A stretch of 64,000 nucleotides of DNA. Source: Rahnella sp. AA. GTDB taxonomy: Bacteria; Pseudomonadota; Gammaproteobacteria; Enterobacterales; Enterobacteriaceae. The DNA lies in the NCBI RefSeq assembly GCF_002834385.1, contig NZ_PITQ01000007.1:186001-250000 (forward strand). The letters run 5' to 3'. Made by a program: the position numbers and the translations under genes. Under the pieces are notes generated by a model that ran no database searches, was not told where the DNA came from, and saw only the letters and a program-made list of their open reading frames with translations. This document shows positions 19,421 to 27,649 of the stretch, in pieces (positions within the stretch are counted from its first letter, which is position 1; each line of letters begins with the position of its first letter).

Positions 19421-20138
19421 CATTGAGCCTCTCATCGCTGACGATAATTCCGTGTTCAAGATGAATTTTGCGGTTACAAACACGCTCAATGAGCGCAGGT
19501 GAGTGTGACGCTAAAACTAAAATAGACGCATTGTTCACTAAGGAATCCAGGCGTGCGGCAGCCTTTGCACTGAACTCAGCATCACCTACGCTAAGCCATT
19601 CGTCCATAATCAGGATCTCTGCATTTACGCTGGTAGAGATAGCAAAAGCGAGACGCAATTGCATACCGCTGGAATACGTGCGCACCGGTAAATTGAGATA
19701 ATCACCTAAACCGGTGAAATCAGCGATTTCATCAATTTTGCTGCGTATATGTGCAGGTTTAAGGCCGTCAGTTATGCCACGCAGGTAAATATTTTCGAAG
19801 CCTGAAGCGTCCGGGTCTATACCTGTAGAAACATCAAGCAATGATGCAATACGCCCGTGGATGGATAATTTCCCATGCACCGGGGCATAGACACCTGACA
19901 GCACACGCAATAATGTTGTCTTGCCTGAACCGTTGTGGCCCGTAAGGCCCACGCGGTCACCTTCGCGTATATCAAAGTCGATCTCGTTAAGTGCGCGAAC
20001 GACAGGATGCTGGCCGACATTCACACCAATGCGCCCACCCGTTGTGAGATGCATAACAGTATTTTTAAGCGAACGGTGTGAGTTATCAAAAATAGGGAAC
20101 TCAACACAGAGTTTCTCGGCACGAATATGTGTTTGCAT
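19386..20138 (-). CDS. wzt: O-antigen ABC transporter ATP-binding protein Wzt (short form)
   Basis: A 250-residue nucleotide-binding subunit. It has Walker A GHNGSGKTT near 65-73, the Wzt/TagH-type LDVSTGIDPDASGFENI stretch, the signature YSSGMQLRLAFA near 167, and Walker B ILIMDEWLSVGD near 188. The protein ends right after the ATPase domain. It lacks the C-terminal carbohydrate-binding domain that E. coli O8/O9a Wzt uses to recognise capped chains. With Wzm it moves the undecaprenyl-linked chain across the inner membrane. The gene starts 4 bases after wzm. Its last codons run through a G7 tract that overlaps the start region of the PaaK-like gene. Confidence 0.93.
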   Translation of the reverse strand: MQTHIRAEKLCVEFPIFDNSHRSLKNTVMHLTTGGRIGVNVGQHPVVRALNEIDFDIREGDRVGLTGHNGSGKTTLLRVLSGVYAPVHGKLSIHGRIASLLDVSTGIDPDASGFENIYLRGITDGLKPAHIRSKIDEIADFTGLGDYLNLPVRTYSSGMQLRLAFAISTSVNAEILIMDEWLSVGDAEFSAKAAARLDSLVNNASILVLASHSPALIERVCNRKIHLEHGIIVSDERLNVEATGGDFETI

Positions 20139-20142
20139 GATA

Positions 20143-20991
20143 TTACAACCAGTAGGCTACACGATCACGGTAGCGGTTCATCAGATATTGAGCAAAAGCA
20201 AAACCAACGACCAGTAGCGCTATACTAAATGCCCAGGAAATAAGTGGTACAGGAGTGCCTAAAATCGGTGCCCGTACAATCTCAATGAGGTGGTAAAAAG
20301 GGTTAAATTCGGCTATCCAGGCACGATCTTTCAGTGCTGATGTTTGCCACATAACGGGAGTGACAAAGAAACAAACTTGGAAAAGGCTGCCAATGATGGG
20401 AGCCACATCCCGAAATCTTGAACAAAGAATCCCAAAAACAACGCCTGACCAAACCGCATTGAGTAATACGATAAACAGCCCGGGAATAATCCAAAGGATT
20501 TCCCATGTCACCATATGCCCGAAGAAAAGCATAAATATAATTACGACAGGTAAGCTATGCAGCAAAATAATGAAATTACGCCATGCCATCCGACAAACGT
20601 GGGTTGTGAGCGGCATGCGTATTTGTTTGATGATATGCACTGACCCTATCAGGCTAATACAGCCTTCATTGGCTGCCGTACTGATAAACTGCCAGACAAC
20701 TAACCCGACACCAAGATAGGGCAGGTAAGTGGAGATTTCTTGTCCCAGAAGTTCTGAGTAAAGAAAACCTAAAGCTCCTACCATGATCAGTGTGGTCAAT
20801 GTAAACCAAAATGGCCCCAGTACAGACCGACGGTAACGCTGGCGTATATCATGCCAGCCCCAAATCAGCCAGACATGATATGCCCTGATTCCCTCAAGCA
20901 TATCGGTTTTACCATTATGCTCTTTCCAGCCAGAGGGGGCATTATTTGCTTCGGCCTTCTCACGCGTTAAATCTGAGATGTTGGGATTCAT
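20143..20991 (-). CDS. wzm: O-antigen ABC transporter permease Wzm
   Basis: A 282-residue ABC-2 type permease with six predicted membrane helices. The N-terminal cytoplasmic part ends in WHDIRQRYRRSVLGPFW, the interface helix typical of Wzm/KpsM/TagG proteins. FVTPVMW and FNPFYHLIEIVRAPILG near the C terminus are also conserved. The ATG at 20991 is the family-like start, with AAGG 11 bases upstream; a longer frame to 21081 has no support. It pairs with Wzt. The presence of Wzm/Wzt and the absence of any wzx, wzy or wzz in the operon place it in the ABC-dependent export class. Confidence 0.93.
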   Translation of the reverse strand: MNPNISDLTREKAEANNAPSGWKEHNGKTDMLEGIRAYHVWLIWGWHDIRQRYRRSVLGPFWFTLTTLIMVGALGFLYSELLGQEISTYLPYLGVGLVVWQFISTAANEGCISLIGSVHIIKQIRMPLTTHVCRMAWRNFIILLHSLPVVIIFMLFFGHMVTWEILWIIPGLFIVLLNAVWSGVVFGILCSRFRDVAPIIGSLFQVCFFVTPVMWQTSALKDRAWIAEFNPFYHLIEIVRAPILGTPVPLISWAFSIALLVVGFAFAQYLMNRYRDRVAYWL

Positions 20992-21071
20992 TTCGTAATT
21001 GCCTTCAAGATAAATAAAACAAGTTCTTATAAGACCAATATTGCAGAGCGCGTTAAACAATGTTGTCAGTC

Positions 21072-21100
21072 GGGGGACCAAAACAGAGTTTCTGGCCCCC
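21072..21100 (-). repeat. Imperfect hairpin between manB and wzm
   Basis: On the transcribed strand a stem pairs GGGGGCC with GGTCCCCC around a loop, with further A-U and G-U pairs possible inside. It sits in the 222-base gap between manB and wzm, the longest gap in the operon. No U run follows in the operon direction, so it is not a normal terminator there. It could stabilise the upstream manC-manB message. Confidence 0.4.
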
Positions 21101-21213
21101 TTTTACTTAACGATGCCTTATAATATGCATGAAATCCTTCAATGGTTTTTCAAAAAATGTTTACCAAGATAAAGTATTTCAATGCTATCAGCATGATCTT
21201 AGAAATATATCAG

Positions 21214-22578
21214 TTACATTTTTATCAAACGTTCGACTTCAGCAACTTTATCCCATACCAATTCCGGTTGACCCCGGCTTTCGATATTGAGGCGCAACAG
21301 AGGTTCAGTGTTGGAAGTTCGCACGTTTAATCGCCATTCAGACATTTCCATACTTAATCCATCAGTAAAATCGACTGACACTGCATCATTTTTAAATTCA
21401 TTTTCAATTCTTGTCAGAATATCTTTGGAATTCGATACCTTATAGTTTATTTCACCACTACATGGATAGGCTTGCATCGCTTCGCGCACTAATTTCGACA
21501 AAGATGAATTTTTAGAGGAAATAAGTTCAATCACTAACAGCCATGGGATCATACCGCTATCACAGTAGGCAAAATCGCGGAAATAATGGTGTGCACTCAT
21601 TTCTCCACCATAGATTGCGTTTTCCGAACGCATTCTTTCTTTAATATAAGCATGGCCAGTTTTGCTTTTTACCGGGATCCCACCAGCCTGTTGAACGACT
21701 TGAACTGTATTCCAGGTTAAGCGAGGATCGTGAATTATCTTAGCGCCTTTATTTTTTGTCAGAAAAGCTTCAGCAAGAAGACCAACTATATAATAGCCTT
21801 CGATAAAATCTGCGTTTTCATCAAACAGGAAGCAGCGGTCGAAATCACCATCCCAGGCAATACCCATATCCGCCTTGTGTTTCTTCACTGCATCTGCAGT
21901 CGCAGCACGGTTTTCTGGTAATAATGGGTTAGGGATTCCGTTCGGGAAATTGCCGTCTGGATTATGGTTAACTTTGATAAACTCAACGGGAACGTTTTGT
22001 TTTTTAAATACAGCTTCGATTTCATCGATGACATGGCCAGCAGCGCCATTTCCCGCATTTACCACTAACTTCAATGGCCTGATAGCCTTGAGATCAAGAT
22101 AAGACATCAGGTGGTCTATATAGCTATCGAGCAGAGACATTTTTGAATAATGTCCTTTATTTTCGACAGTTTTAAAGTTTCCGATTTCAATCATATCGCG
22201 AATATCATTAAGACCTGAGTCGCCGCTTATCGGTTTTGCTCCACGGCCGACTAGCTTCATTCCGTTATAATCCATCGGGTTATGGCTTGCAGTCACTTCT
22301 ATAGCGCCATCAACGTCAAGATGAAAAGCCGCAAAGTAAATTTCCTCTGTGCCGGTAACACCGAGGTCAATGACATTTACGCCAGAGTCTTGTAAACCAT
22401 TCGCCAGTGCGGCTTTAAGCGTTTCACTGCTCAGACGAATATCACCGCCAATAGCGACTGTTTTAGCATTCATATATTGGCCGAACGCCTTGCCAATAGA
22501 ATAAGCAATATCAGCGTTGAGTTCATCGCCAAGACGGCCACGTATGTCATAGGCCTTGAAACAAGTTAGTGCAGACAT
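21214..22578 (-). CDS. manB: Phosphomannomutase
   Basis: A 454-residue alpha-D-phosphohexomutase that converts mannose-6-phosphate to mannose-1-phosphate. The phosphoserine loop is [13 protein letters not shown] near 96-108, the metal-binding loop is WDGDFDRCF near 240, and the C-terminal phosphate-binding [10 protein letters not shown] is present. Its length equals that of enteric CpsG/ManB (about 456 aa). GGAGC lies a few bases before the ATG. It follows manC by 13 bases and supplies the substrate for ManC, so both feed GDP-mannose to Gmd. The manA gene must lie elsewhere. Confidence 0.93.
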   Translation of the reverse strand: MSALTCFKAYDIRGRLGDELNADIAYSIGKAFGQYMNAKTVAIGGDIRLSSETLKAALANGLQDSGVNVIDLGVTGTEEIYFAAFHLDVDGAIEVTASHNPMDYNGMKLVGRGAKPISGDSGLNDIRDMIEIGNFKTVENKGHYSKMSLLDSYIDHLMSYLDLKAIRPLKLVVNAGNGAAGHVIDEIEAVFKKQNVPVEFIKVNHNPDGNFPNGIPNPLLPENRAATADAVKKHKADMGIAWDGDFDRCFLFDENADFIEGYYIVGLLAEAFLTKNKGAKIIHDPRLTWNTVQVVQQAGGIPVKSKTGHAYIKERMRSENAIYGGEMSAHHYFRDFAYCDSGMIPWLLVIELISSKNSSLSKLVREAMQAYPCSGEINYKVSNSKDILTRIENEFKNDAVSVDFTDGLSMEMSEWRLNVRTSNTEPLLRLNIESRGQPELVWDKVAEVERLIKM

Positions 22579-22591
22579 TTAAAGCTCCAGT

Positions 22592-24004
22592 TTAATCGCG
22601 ACCGTATTGATCCTGAATGCGGATGATATCATCGTCACCTAAATATGAACCTGACTGAATTTCAAGCAGTTCCAGAGGGATTTTCCCCGGGTTTTCCAAA
22701 CTGTGAAAAGAACCAACCGGAATAAAAGTCGATTGGTTTTCAGTCAGCAAAAATTCTTTACCTTCGATTATTACTTTGCCTGTCCCAGATAATACAACCC
22801 AGTGTTCAGCTCTGTGGTGATGCATTTGCATGGAAAACGCACCGCCAGGCTTAACGGTCACTCTGTTAACATTAAATCTTTTTTCCTGAACAACGGCATC
22901 ACTACGTCCCCACGGGCGGTAAGACTCACGGTGTTTACGGTATTCGCTACGTTGCTCAGCTTTCAGAAATTCGACAATTCTTTTAACGTCCTGAACTTTA
23001 TTTTTATCGACGACAAGAACAGCATCTTTAGTGCTAACAATAACCAGATTTTCAACGCCAATAGCAGCAACGAGTTTTTCATCGGTGTTGATATAGCAAT
23101 TCTCTGTGTTGTGGATGAAAGCGTCGCCAGTGATTGCGTTATTGGCAGTATCCTTTTCACTCACATCCCAGAGGGCAGACCAAGAGCCTACGTCACTCCA
23201 ACCGGCATTTAAGGAAACAACAACAGCCTCATCAGTTTTTTCCATTACCGCATAATCCACTGATTCATCAGGACATGCCATAAAGGAGTCTTTATCCAAA
23301 TTAGTGAAAGCATCATTTTTAGTAGAGTTTGCTATTGCTAACTCACAGGCTTCCAATATATCTGGTCGGTATTTTTTCAGTTCTTCCAGATATTTTTTAG
23401 CCCGAAACATAAACATCCCGCTGTTCCAGTAATATTCACCCGATTCTATATATTTCCCGGCAGTTTCTTCGTCAGGTTTTTCTACAAATCTTTTTACTTT
23501 AAATAGCTCAGAGACGTTGCCAACAATATCACCGCGCTGAATATACCCATAACCAGTCTCCGGCCCGGTAGGCACAATACCGAATGTGACGAGGCTGTTT
23601 TTTTCAGCGTAAGGGGTTGCAAAGGCAATAGCCTGATGGAATGCTTTAGTATCATTAATGATATGATCTGCCGCTAAGACAAGCATTAAAGGATCATTAC
23701 CATCAGTAATTGCATTTAATGCGGCTAATGCAATGGCTGGTGCTGTATTTCGTCCAACGGGCTCTAATATAATATTTTGGGATAATTTATCAATTTGACG
23801 TAGTTGTTCTGCAACCAAAAAACGATGCTCTTCGTTGCAAATAACAACGGGCTCACGAACTTCTAAACCATTTAACCGCTCAACCGTTTCCTGCAACATA
23901 GAAAGCCTGCCATGTAAACGTAAGAACTGTTTAGGATAAAGTTCCCTTGACATTGGCCATAAACGGCTGCCTGTACCACCAGCCATAATTACAGGGAGTA
24001 ACAT
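22592..24004 (-). CDS. manC: Mannose-1-phosphate guanylyltransferase
   Basis: A 470-residue ManC/CpsB-type enzyme that makes GDP-mannose from mannose-1-phosphate and GTP. The N-terminal nucleotidyltransferase domain has [30 protein letters not shown] and [10 protein letters not shown]. The C-terminal cupin has [13 protein letters not shown] and ends [16 protein letters not shown]. In some relatives the cupin has phosphomannose isomerase activity. The metal-binding His-rich stretch (MHHHRAEHW) is present, so a bifunctional enzyme is possible. It is the first gene of the operon, 87 bases after the JUMPstart element, and AAGGA precedes its ATG. Confidence 0.95.
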   Translation of the reverse strand: MLLPVIMAGGTGSRLWPMSRELYPKQFLRLHGRLSMLQETVERLNGLEVREPVVICNEEHRFLVAEQLRQIDKLSQNIILEPVGRNTAPAIALAALNAITDGNDPLMLVLAADHIINDTKAFHQAIAFATPYAEKNSLVTFGIVPTGPETGYGYIQRGDIVGNVSELFKVKRFVEKPDEETAGKYIESGEYYWNSGMFMFRAKKYLEELKKYRPDILEACELAIANSTKNDAFTNLDKDSFMACPDESVDYAVMEKTDEAVVVSLNAGWSDVGSWSALWDVSEKDTANNAITGDAFIHNTENCYINTDEKLVAAIGVENLVIVSTKDAVLVVDKNKVQDVKRIVEFLKAEQRSEYRKHRESYRPWGRSDAVVQEKRFNVNRVTVKPGGAFSMQMHHHRAEHWVVLSGTGKVIIEGKEFLLTENQSTFIPVGSFHSLENPGKIPLELLEIQSGSYLGDDDIIRIQDQYGRD

Positions 24005-24090
24005 CGATAATTCCTTCTATTTCAATTTGTTATTAATATTGCATTACCTGGAGTGGATGTTTGACTAACAGGTTTTGTGTTAAAAATGAC

Positions 24091-24129
24091 CACGCTACCG
24101 CCCTCGGCTCAGCAGCTACCGATACACTG
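24091..24129 (-). promoter_or_regulatory. JUMPstart element with ops site (RfaH recruitment)
   Basis: The minus strand carries a 39-base match to the JUMPstart consensus of O-antigen and capsule operons. The ops core GGCGGTAGCGTG occupies 24091-24102. RfaH loads on RNA polymerase paused at ops and suppresses Rho and intrinsic termination. A 24-kb operon that ends with genes for the primer sugar would need this. It lies in the leader between the likely promoter and manC. Confidence 0.93.
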
Positions 24130-24653
24130 AATAGGACGGAGATTCATGACACACAGCCTAAAGATTTTCACAATAAATGAGATAAGATTCATCTTATAGG
24201 TGCCTGAGTATTGTTGGTCACCAAATGAAATGCTGGTGCTAATTTTCGTGCTAGTTCGTGATGATTACAAGGGATAATCAATATTAGCCTGAATTTGTTT
24301 TGATGAGAGGGGAATAATGAGGCCAGCTTTGTCGCTGGGATTAGTTCTGCTGTCGAGGGTTAATAATTTAATCTTGCGCGTTGTCAACAATAGTTGATGA
24401 ATTGCTCAAAAATTAAGTGCCAGGATTAACCCCCCCCATCCTGTGAAAGTCGGGCCTCCAGAGGGGGGTGTTTCTTTAATAGGCAGGGGCTTACGAGAGG
24501 AACTCACATATCAGTTAGTTTAATTAGAATCTATAATATTAAATACCAGCGAGGGCTGACGACTCAAACTCATATGGCAGGTTTATCCTATTCCCTGAGC
24601 TTTTGGCGCGTTCTATCCTGAGTAAAAATCGGGTTAGCAGAAAATAGCGGCAA
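24130..24653. other. Non-coding A+T-rich control region between ileX and the O-antigen operon
   Basis: About 520 bases without a convincing gene. It contains the promoter candidate, a C8 run at 24430-24437 and a G6 run at 24463-24468 that could pair across a long loop, and otherwise A+T-rich sequence. I found no galF remnant, transposase fragment or tRNA-end duplication here. H-NS control of such a region is plausible but not visible. Confidence 0.55.
24360..24387 (-). promoter_or_regulatory. Candidate sigma-70 promoter of the O-antigen operon
   Basis: A perfect -35 hexamer TTGACA (24382-24387, minus strand) is followed after 16 bases by TATTAA (24360-24365), a 4 of 6 match to the -10 box. 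The region is A+T-rich. Transcription from here would give a leader of about 350 bases that includes JUMPstart. Other promoters in this gap cannot be excluded. Confidence 0.5.
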
Positions 24654-24682
24654 CAAAAAAGCCACTCTGTGCAAAGTGGCTT
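24654..24682 (-). terminator. Terminator of ileX
   Basis: On the minus strand, AAGCCACT pairs with AGTGGCTT around a short loop and is followed by a run of T. It lies just past the 3' end of the tRNA gene. Confidence 0.8.
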
Positions 24683-24708
24683 AATCGTTTGAATCTGAAA
24701 CTAAAATT

Positions 24709-24785
24709 TGGTGGCCCTTGCTGGACTTGAACCAGCGACCAAGCGATTATGAGTCGCGTGCTCTAACCAACTGAGCTAAAGGGCC
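24709..24785 (-). tRNA. ileX: tRNA-Ile with CAT anticodon (minor isoleucine tRNA)
   Basis: A 77-base cloverleaf with encoded CCA. The acceptor GGCCCTT pairs with AAGGGCC. The D arm is AGCTCAGTTGG, the anticodon loop CTCATAA carries CAT, and the T arm GGTTCAAGTCC is standard. A CAT anticodon could be Met, but the body matches ileX, which sits next to mug in E. coli. C34 would be changed to lysidine by TilS so that it reads AUA. The O-antigen operon begins beyond its 3' end. Confidence 0.93.
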
Positions 24786-24927
24786 GAGGTGCAGGATTAT
24801 ACGGCAAACTCTGGTGACAGGTCTATATGTGTTCGGTTTGTATGCGCGTTTTGTGCACAGTTCTAGCATGTTGTGTTCGCAGGCTTTTTTACTGATAACT
24901 CGAGTAAATACGTCTCAGGGAATTATT

Positions 24928-25425
24928 ATGATTACAGATATCCTCGTGGACGATCTTCGGGTCGTGTTCTGCGGCATTAATCCCGGCCTTTCGTCTGCCC
25001 ATAAAGGTTATCCTTTTGCTAATGGCAGTAACCGTTTCTGGAAAGTTATCCACCAGTCAGGTTTTACCGGGCGCCAGTTAGCGCCGGAGCAGTGGCAGCA
25101 GTTGCGGGATTTCGGCTGTGGTATCACGGCACTTGTGGGCCGTCCGACGGTCGCTGCCAGCGAGCTGAAGAGTGATGAATTGCGCGATGGCGGTGAGATG
25201 CTCAAAGAGAAAATCTTGCGCTATCAGCCGCGTGCATTAGCCATTCTGGGCAAACAGGCCTTCAGCAAGGCGTTTGGCATCAGCAAAGTAAACTGGGGGC
25301 ATCAGACGCTGAAAATTGGCCGGACAGAAGTTTGGGTTTTACCGAATCCAAGCGGGCTGAATCGCGCGACGCTCGACGAGCTGGTTGCTTCATATCGTGA
25401 GCTGTATACCTCGCTGAATCCCTGA
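24928..25425 (+). CDS. mug: G/U mismatch-specific DNA glycosylase
   Basis: A 165-residue member of the uracil-DNA glycosylase superfamily that removes U and ethenocytosine opposite G. The active-site motif [16 protein letters not shown] is at about 16-31 and the second motif NPSGLNR near 143. The length is close to E. coli Mug (168). ATG 24928 is preceded by AGGGA and starts the family-like sequence MITDILVDD; the longer frame to 24814 overlaps the tRNA region. It converges on rpoD and is separated from it by a strong bidirectional terminator. Confidence 0.95.
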   Translation: MITDILVDDLRVVFCGINPGLSSAHKGYPFANGSNRFWKVIHQSGFTGRQLAPEQWQQLRDFGCGITALVGRPTVAASELKSDELRDGGEMLKEKILRYQPRALAILGKQAFSKAFGISKVNWGHQTLKIGRTEVWVLPNPSGLNRATLDELVASYRELYTSLNP

Positions 25426-25444
25426 ATTTCTGGAGAATCCGGAT

Positions 25445-25485
25445 AAAAAAAGCCCCGCCATTTCCAGAGAAAGGCGGGGCTTTTT
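25445..25485. terminator. Bidirectional terminator between mug and rpoD
   Basis: AAAGCCCCGCC pairs with GGCGGGGCTTT over a 15-base loop, with an A run on the left and a T run on the right. It can stop transcription from both convergent genes. Confidence 0.9.
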
Positions 25486-25508
25486 AATGGCTGACAGCCT
25501 GAGGACGA

Positions 25509-27347
25509 TTAATCGTCCAGGAAGCTGCGCAGCACTTCGGAGCGGCTTGGGTGGCGTAGTTTACGCAACGCTTTCGCTTCGATCTGACGGATACGTTCAC
25601 GTGTAACGTCGAACTGTTTGCCCACTTCTTCCAGAGTGTGGTCAGTGTTCATGTCGATGCCGAAACGCATACGCAGAACTTTCGCTTCACGTGCGGTCAG
25701 GCCAGCCAGAACGTCGTGCGTTGCAGAACGCAGGCTTTCAGACGTTGCAGAATCCAGTGGCAGCTCGAGGGTAGTATCCTCGATGAAATCACCCAGATGC
25801 GAATCTTCATCGTCGCCGATTGGCGTTTCCATGGAGATTGGCTCTTTCGCGATTTTCAGCACTTTACGGATTTTGTCTTCCGGCATCAGCATACGCTCAG
25901 CCAGCTCTTCCGGCGTAGGTTCGCGCCCCATCTCCTGCAGCATCTGACGGGAAATACGGTTGAGTTTGTTAATCGTCTCAATCATATGTACCGGGATACG
26001 GATGGTACGCGCCTGGTCGGCGATAGAGCGGGTGATAGCCTGACGGATCCACCAGGTCGCATAAGTTGAGAACTTATAACCACGGCGATATTCAAACTTA
26101 TCAACGGCTTTCATCAGACCGATGTTACCTTCCTGGATCAGGTCAAGGAATTGCAGACCACGGTTGGTGTATTTTTTCGCGATAGAAATAACCAGACGTA
26201 AGTTTGCTTCAACCATCTCTTTCTTCGCGCGGCGTGCTTTCGCTTCGCCGATCGACATGCGACGGTTGATATCTTTAACCTGCTCGATAGTCAGGCCTGT
26301 TTCTTCTTCGATCTGACGCAGTTTCATCAGGCCGCGCTGTACGTCTTCAGTAACTTCTTTCAGCTTCTCAGACCAGGGTTTACCCATGGCCAGAGCGGCA
26401 TCAAACCAGGTATCGCTGGTTTCGTTACCGGCAAACAGGTTGACGAAGTTTTTCTTCGGCATTTTGCACTGTTCAACGCACACTTTCATGATCAGACGTT
26501 CCTGGGCACGAACGCGATCCATCATGGAGCGCATACTGTTAACCAGGAAATCGAACTGTTTTGGCACCAGACGGAACTGTTTGAACACGTCAGACAGTTT
26601 CAGGATTTCTTCTGCTGCGCTTTTGTGGCTGCGGCCATTTTTCTTGATGACCAGACGTGTCGCTTCATGCTGTTCACGCAGTTCTGTGAACTTCTGGCGA
26701 GCCAGTTCAGGGTCGATGCTGTTGTCGTCTTCAGCGTCGTCGTCTTCATCTTCGTCTTCGTCGTCATCATCCTGCTCTTCAGTGGTCAGTTCAGAACCCA
26801 CGTGAGTTGCAGTTGGCGCGATTTCTTCTTCGGCGTTAGGGTCAACAAAACCGGTGATCAGGTCAGACAGACGAACTTCGCCTGCTTCAACGCGGTCATA
26901 TTGTTCTAACAGATAAGTGATAGCTTCAGGATATTCAGCAACGGAGCACTGAACCTGATTGATACCGTCTTCGATACGTTTAGCGATGTCGATTTCGCCT
27001 TCACGGGTCAGAAGTTCAACGGTACCCATCTCGCGCATATACATACGCACGGGGTCGGTGGTACGGCCAATTTCGGATTCAACGCTGGAAAGTACCTGCG
27101 CCGCCGCTTCTGCAGCGTCTTCGTCGGTATCAGGGCGGTTTTCGGCCAGCATCAAATCATCGGCGTCAGGTGCTTCTTCAAGAACCTGAATGCCCATGTC
27201 GTTAATCATCTGGATGATGTCTTCGATCTGGTCGGAATCGACGATATCTTCCGGCAGATGGTCATTGACCTCAGCATAGGTCAGATAGCCTTGCTCCTTA
27301 CCACGGGTGACAAGTAGCTTAAGCTGTGACTGCGGGTTTTGCTCCAT
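25509..27347 (-). CDS. rpoD: RNA polymerase sigma-70 factor RpoD
   Basis: The 612-residue primary sigma factor, normal for enteric RpoD. Region 1.1 is at 1-80, [10 protein letters not shown] (region 1.2) near 98, and an acidic run of Asp and Glu near 192-208 lies in the non-conserved insert. [15 protein letters not shown]-type region 2.3-2.4 is present as [14 protein letters not shown]. Region 4.2 helix-turn-helix ([19 protein letters not shown]) is near the C terminus. It is the third gene of the rpsU-dnaG-rpoD operon, read after a 302-base gap that holds a palindromic repeat. Confidence 0.98.
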   Translation of the reverse strand: MEQNPQSQLKLLVTRGKEQGYLTYAEVNDHLPEDIVDSDQIEDIIQMINDMGIQVLEEAPDADDLMLAENRPDTDEDAAEAAAQVLSSVESEIGRTTDPVRMYMREMGTVELLTREGEIDIAKRIEDGINQVQCSVAEYPEAITYLLEQYDRVEAGEVRLSDLITGFVDPNAEEEIAPTATHVGSELTTEEQDDDDEDEDEDDDAEDDNSIDPELARQKFTELREQHEATRLVIKKNGRSHKSAAEEILKLSDVFKQFRLVPKQFDFLVNSMRSMMDRVRAQERLIMKVCVEQCKMPKKNFVNLFAGNETSDTWFDAALAMGKPWSEKLKEVTEDVQRGLMKLRQIEEETGLTIEQVKDINRRMSIGEAKARRAKKEMVEANLRLVISIAKKYTNRGLQFLDLIQEGNIGLMKAVDKFEYRRGYKFSTYATWWIRQAITRSIADQARTIRIPVHMIETINKLNRISRQMLQEMGREPTPEELAERMLMPEDKIRKVLKIAKEPISMETPIGDDEDSHLGDFIEDTTLELPLDSATSESLRSATHDVLAGLTAREAKVLRMRFGIDMNTDHTLEEVGKQFDVTRERIRQIEAKALRKLRHPSRSEVLRSFLDD

Positions 27348-27503
27348 AAGACGGTATCCACACTTCAGAGTATTTGGGTTGGTGTCGGTCGGGTAACATC
27401 GCCAACAATAACGTTAGGGGCGTTTATTGTGCCGCGGCCCACCAGGGCGGCTCTGCGCAGGGCCATGCCCCGCTATATATCGGCACTTAAGCCGTGTTTT
27501 GGT
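27348..27503 (-). other. dnaG-rpoD intercistronic region, rpoD-proximal part
   Basis: This stretch lies between the palindromic repeat and rpoD. On the transcribed strand it is G+C-rich and can fold: GGGGCATGGCCC and GGGCCGCGGC share pairable cores. In E. coli the corresponding interval is where the operon message is processed and where minor rpoD promoters act. I see no clear -35/-10 pair here. Confidence 0.45.
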
Positions 27504-27630
<127 letters not shown>

Positions 27631-27649
27631 CTTCTAATGTTCTTATTTT

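Noticed and set aside
24317-24397. A 26-codon plus-strand ORF with a good GAGGGG ribosome site in the region upstream of the O-antigen operon.
   Set aside because: Very short, no recognisable family, and antisense to the promoter candidate. It may be chance; conservation would be needed to call it.
26386-26909. Long open frames antisense to rpoD rich in Ser.
   Set aside because: They mirror the acidic Asp/Glu codon run of RpoD and have no ribosome site or family match.
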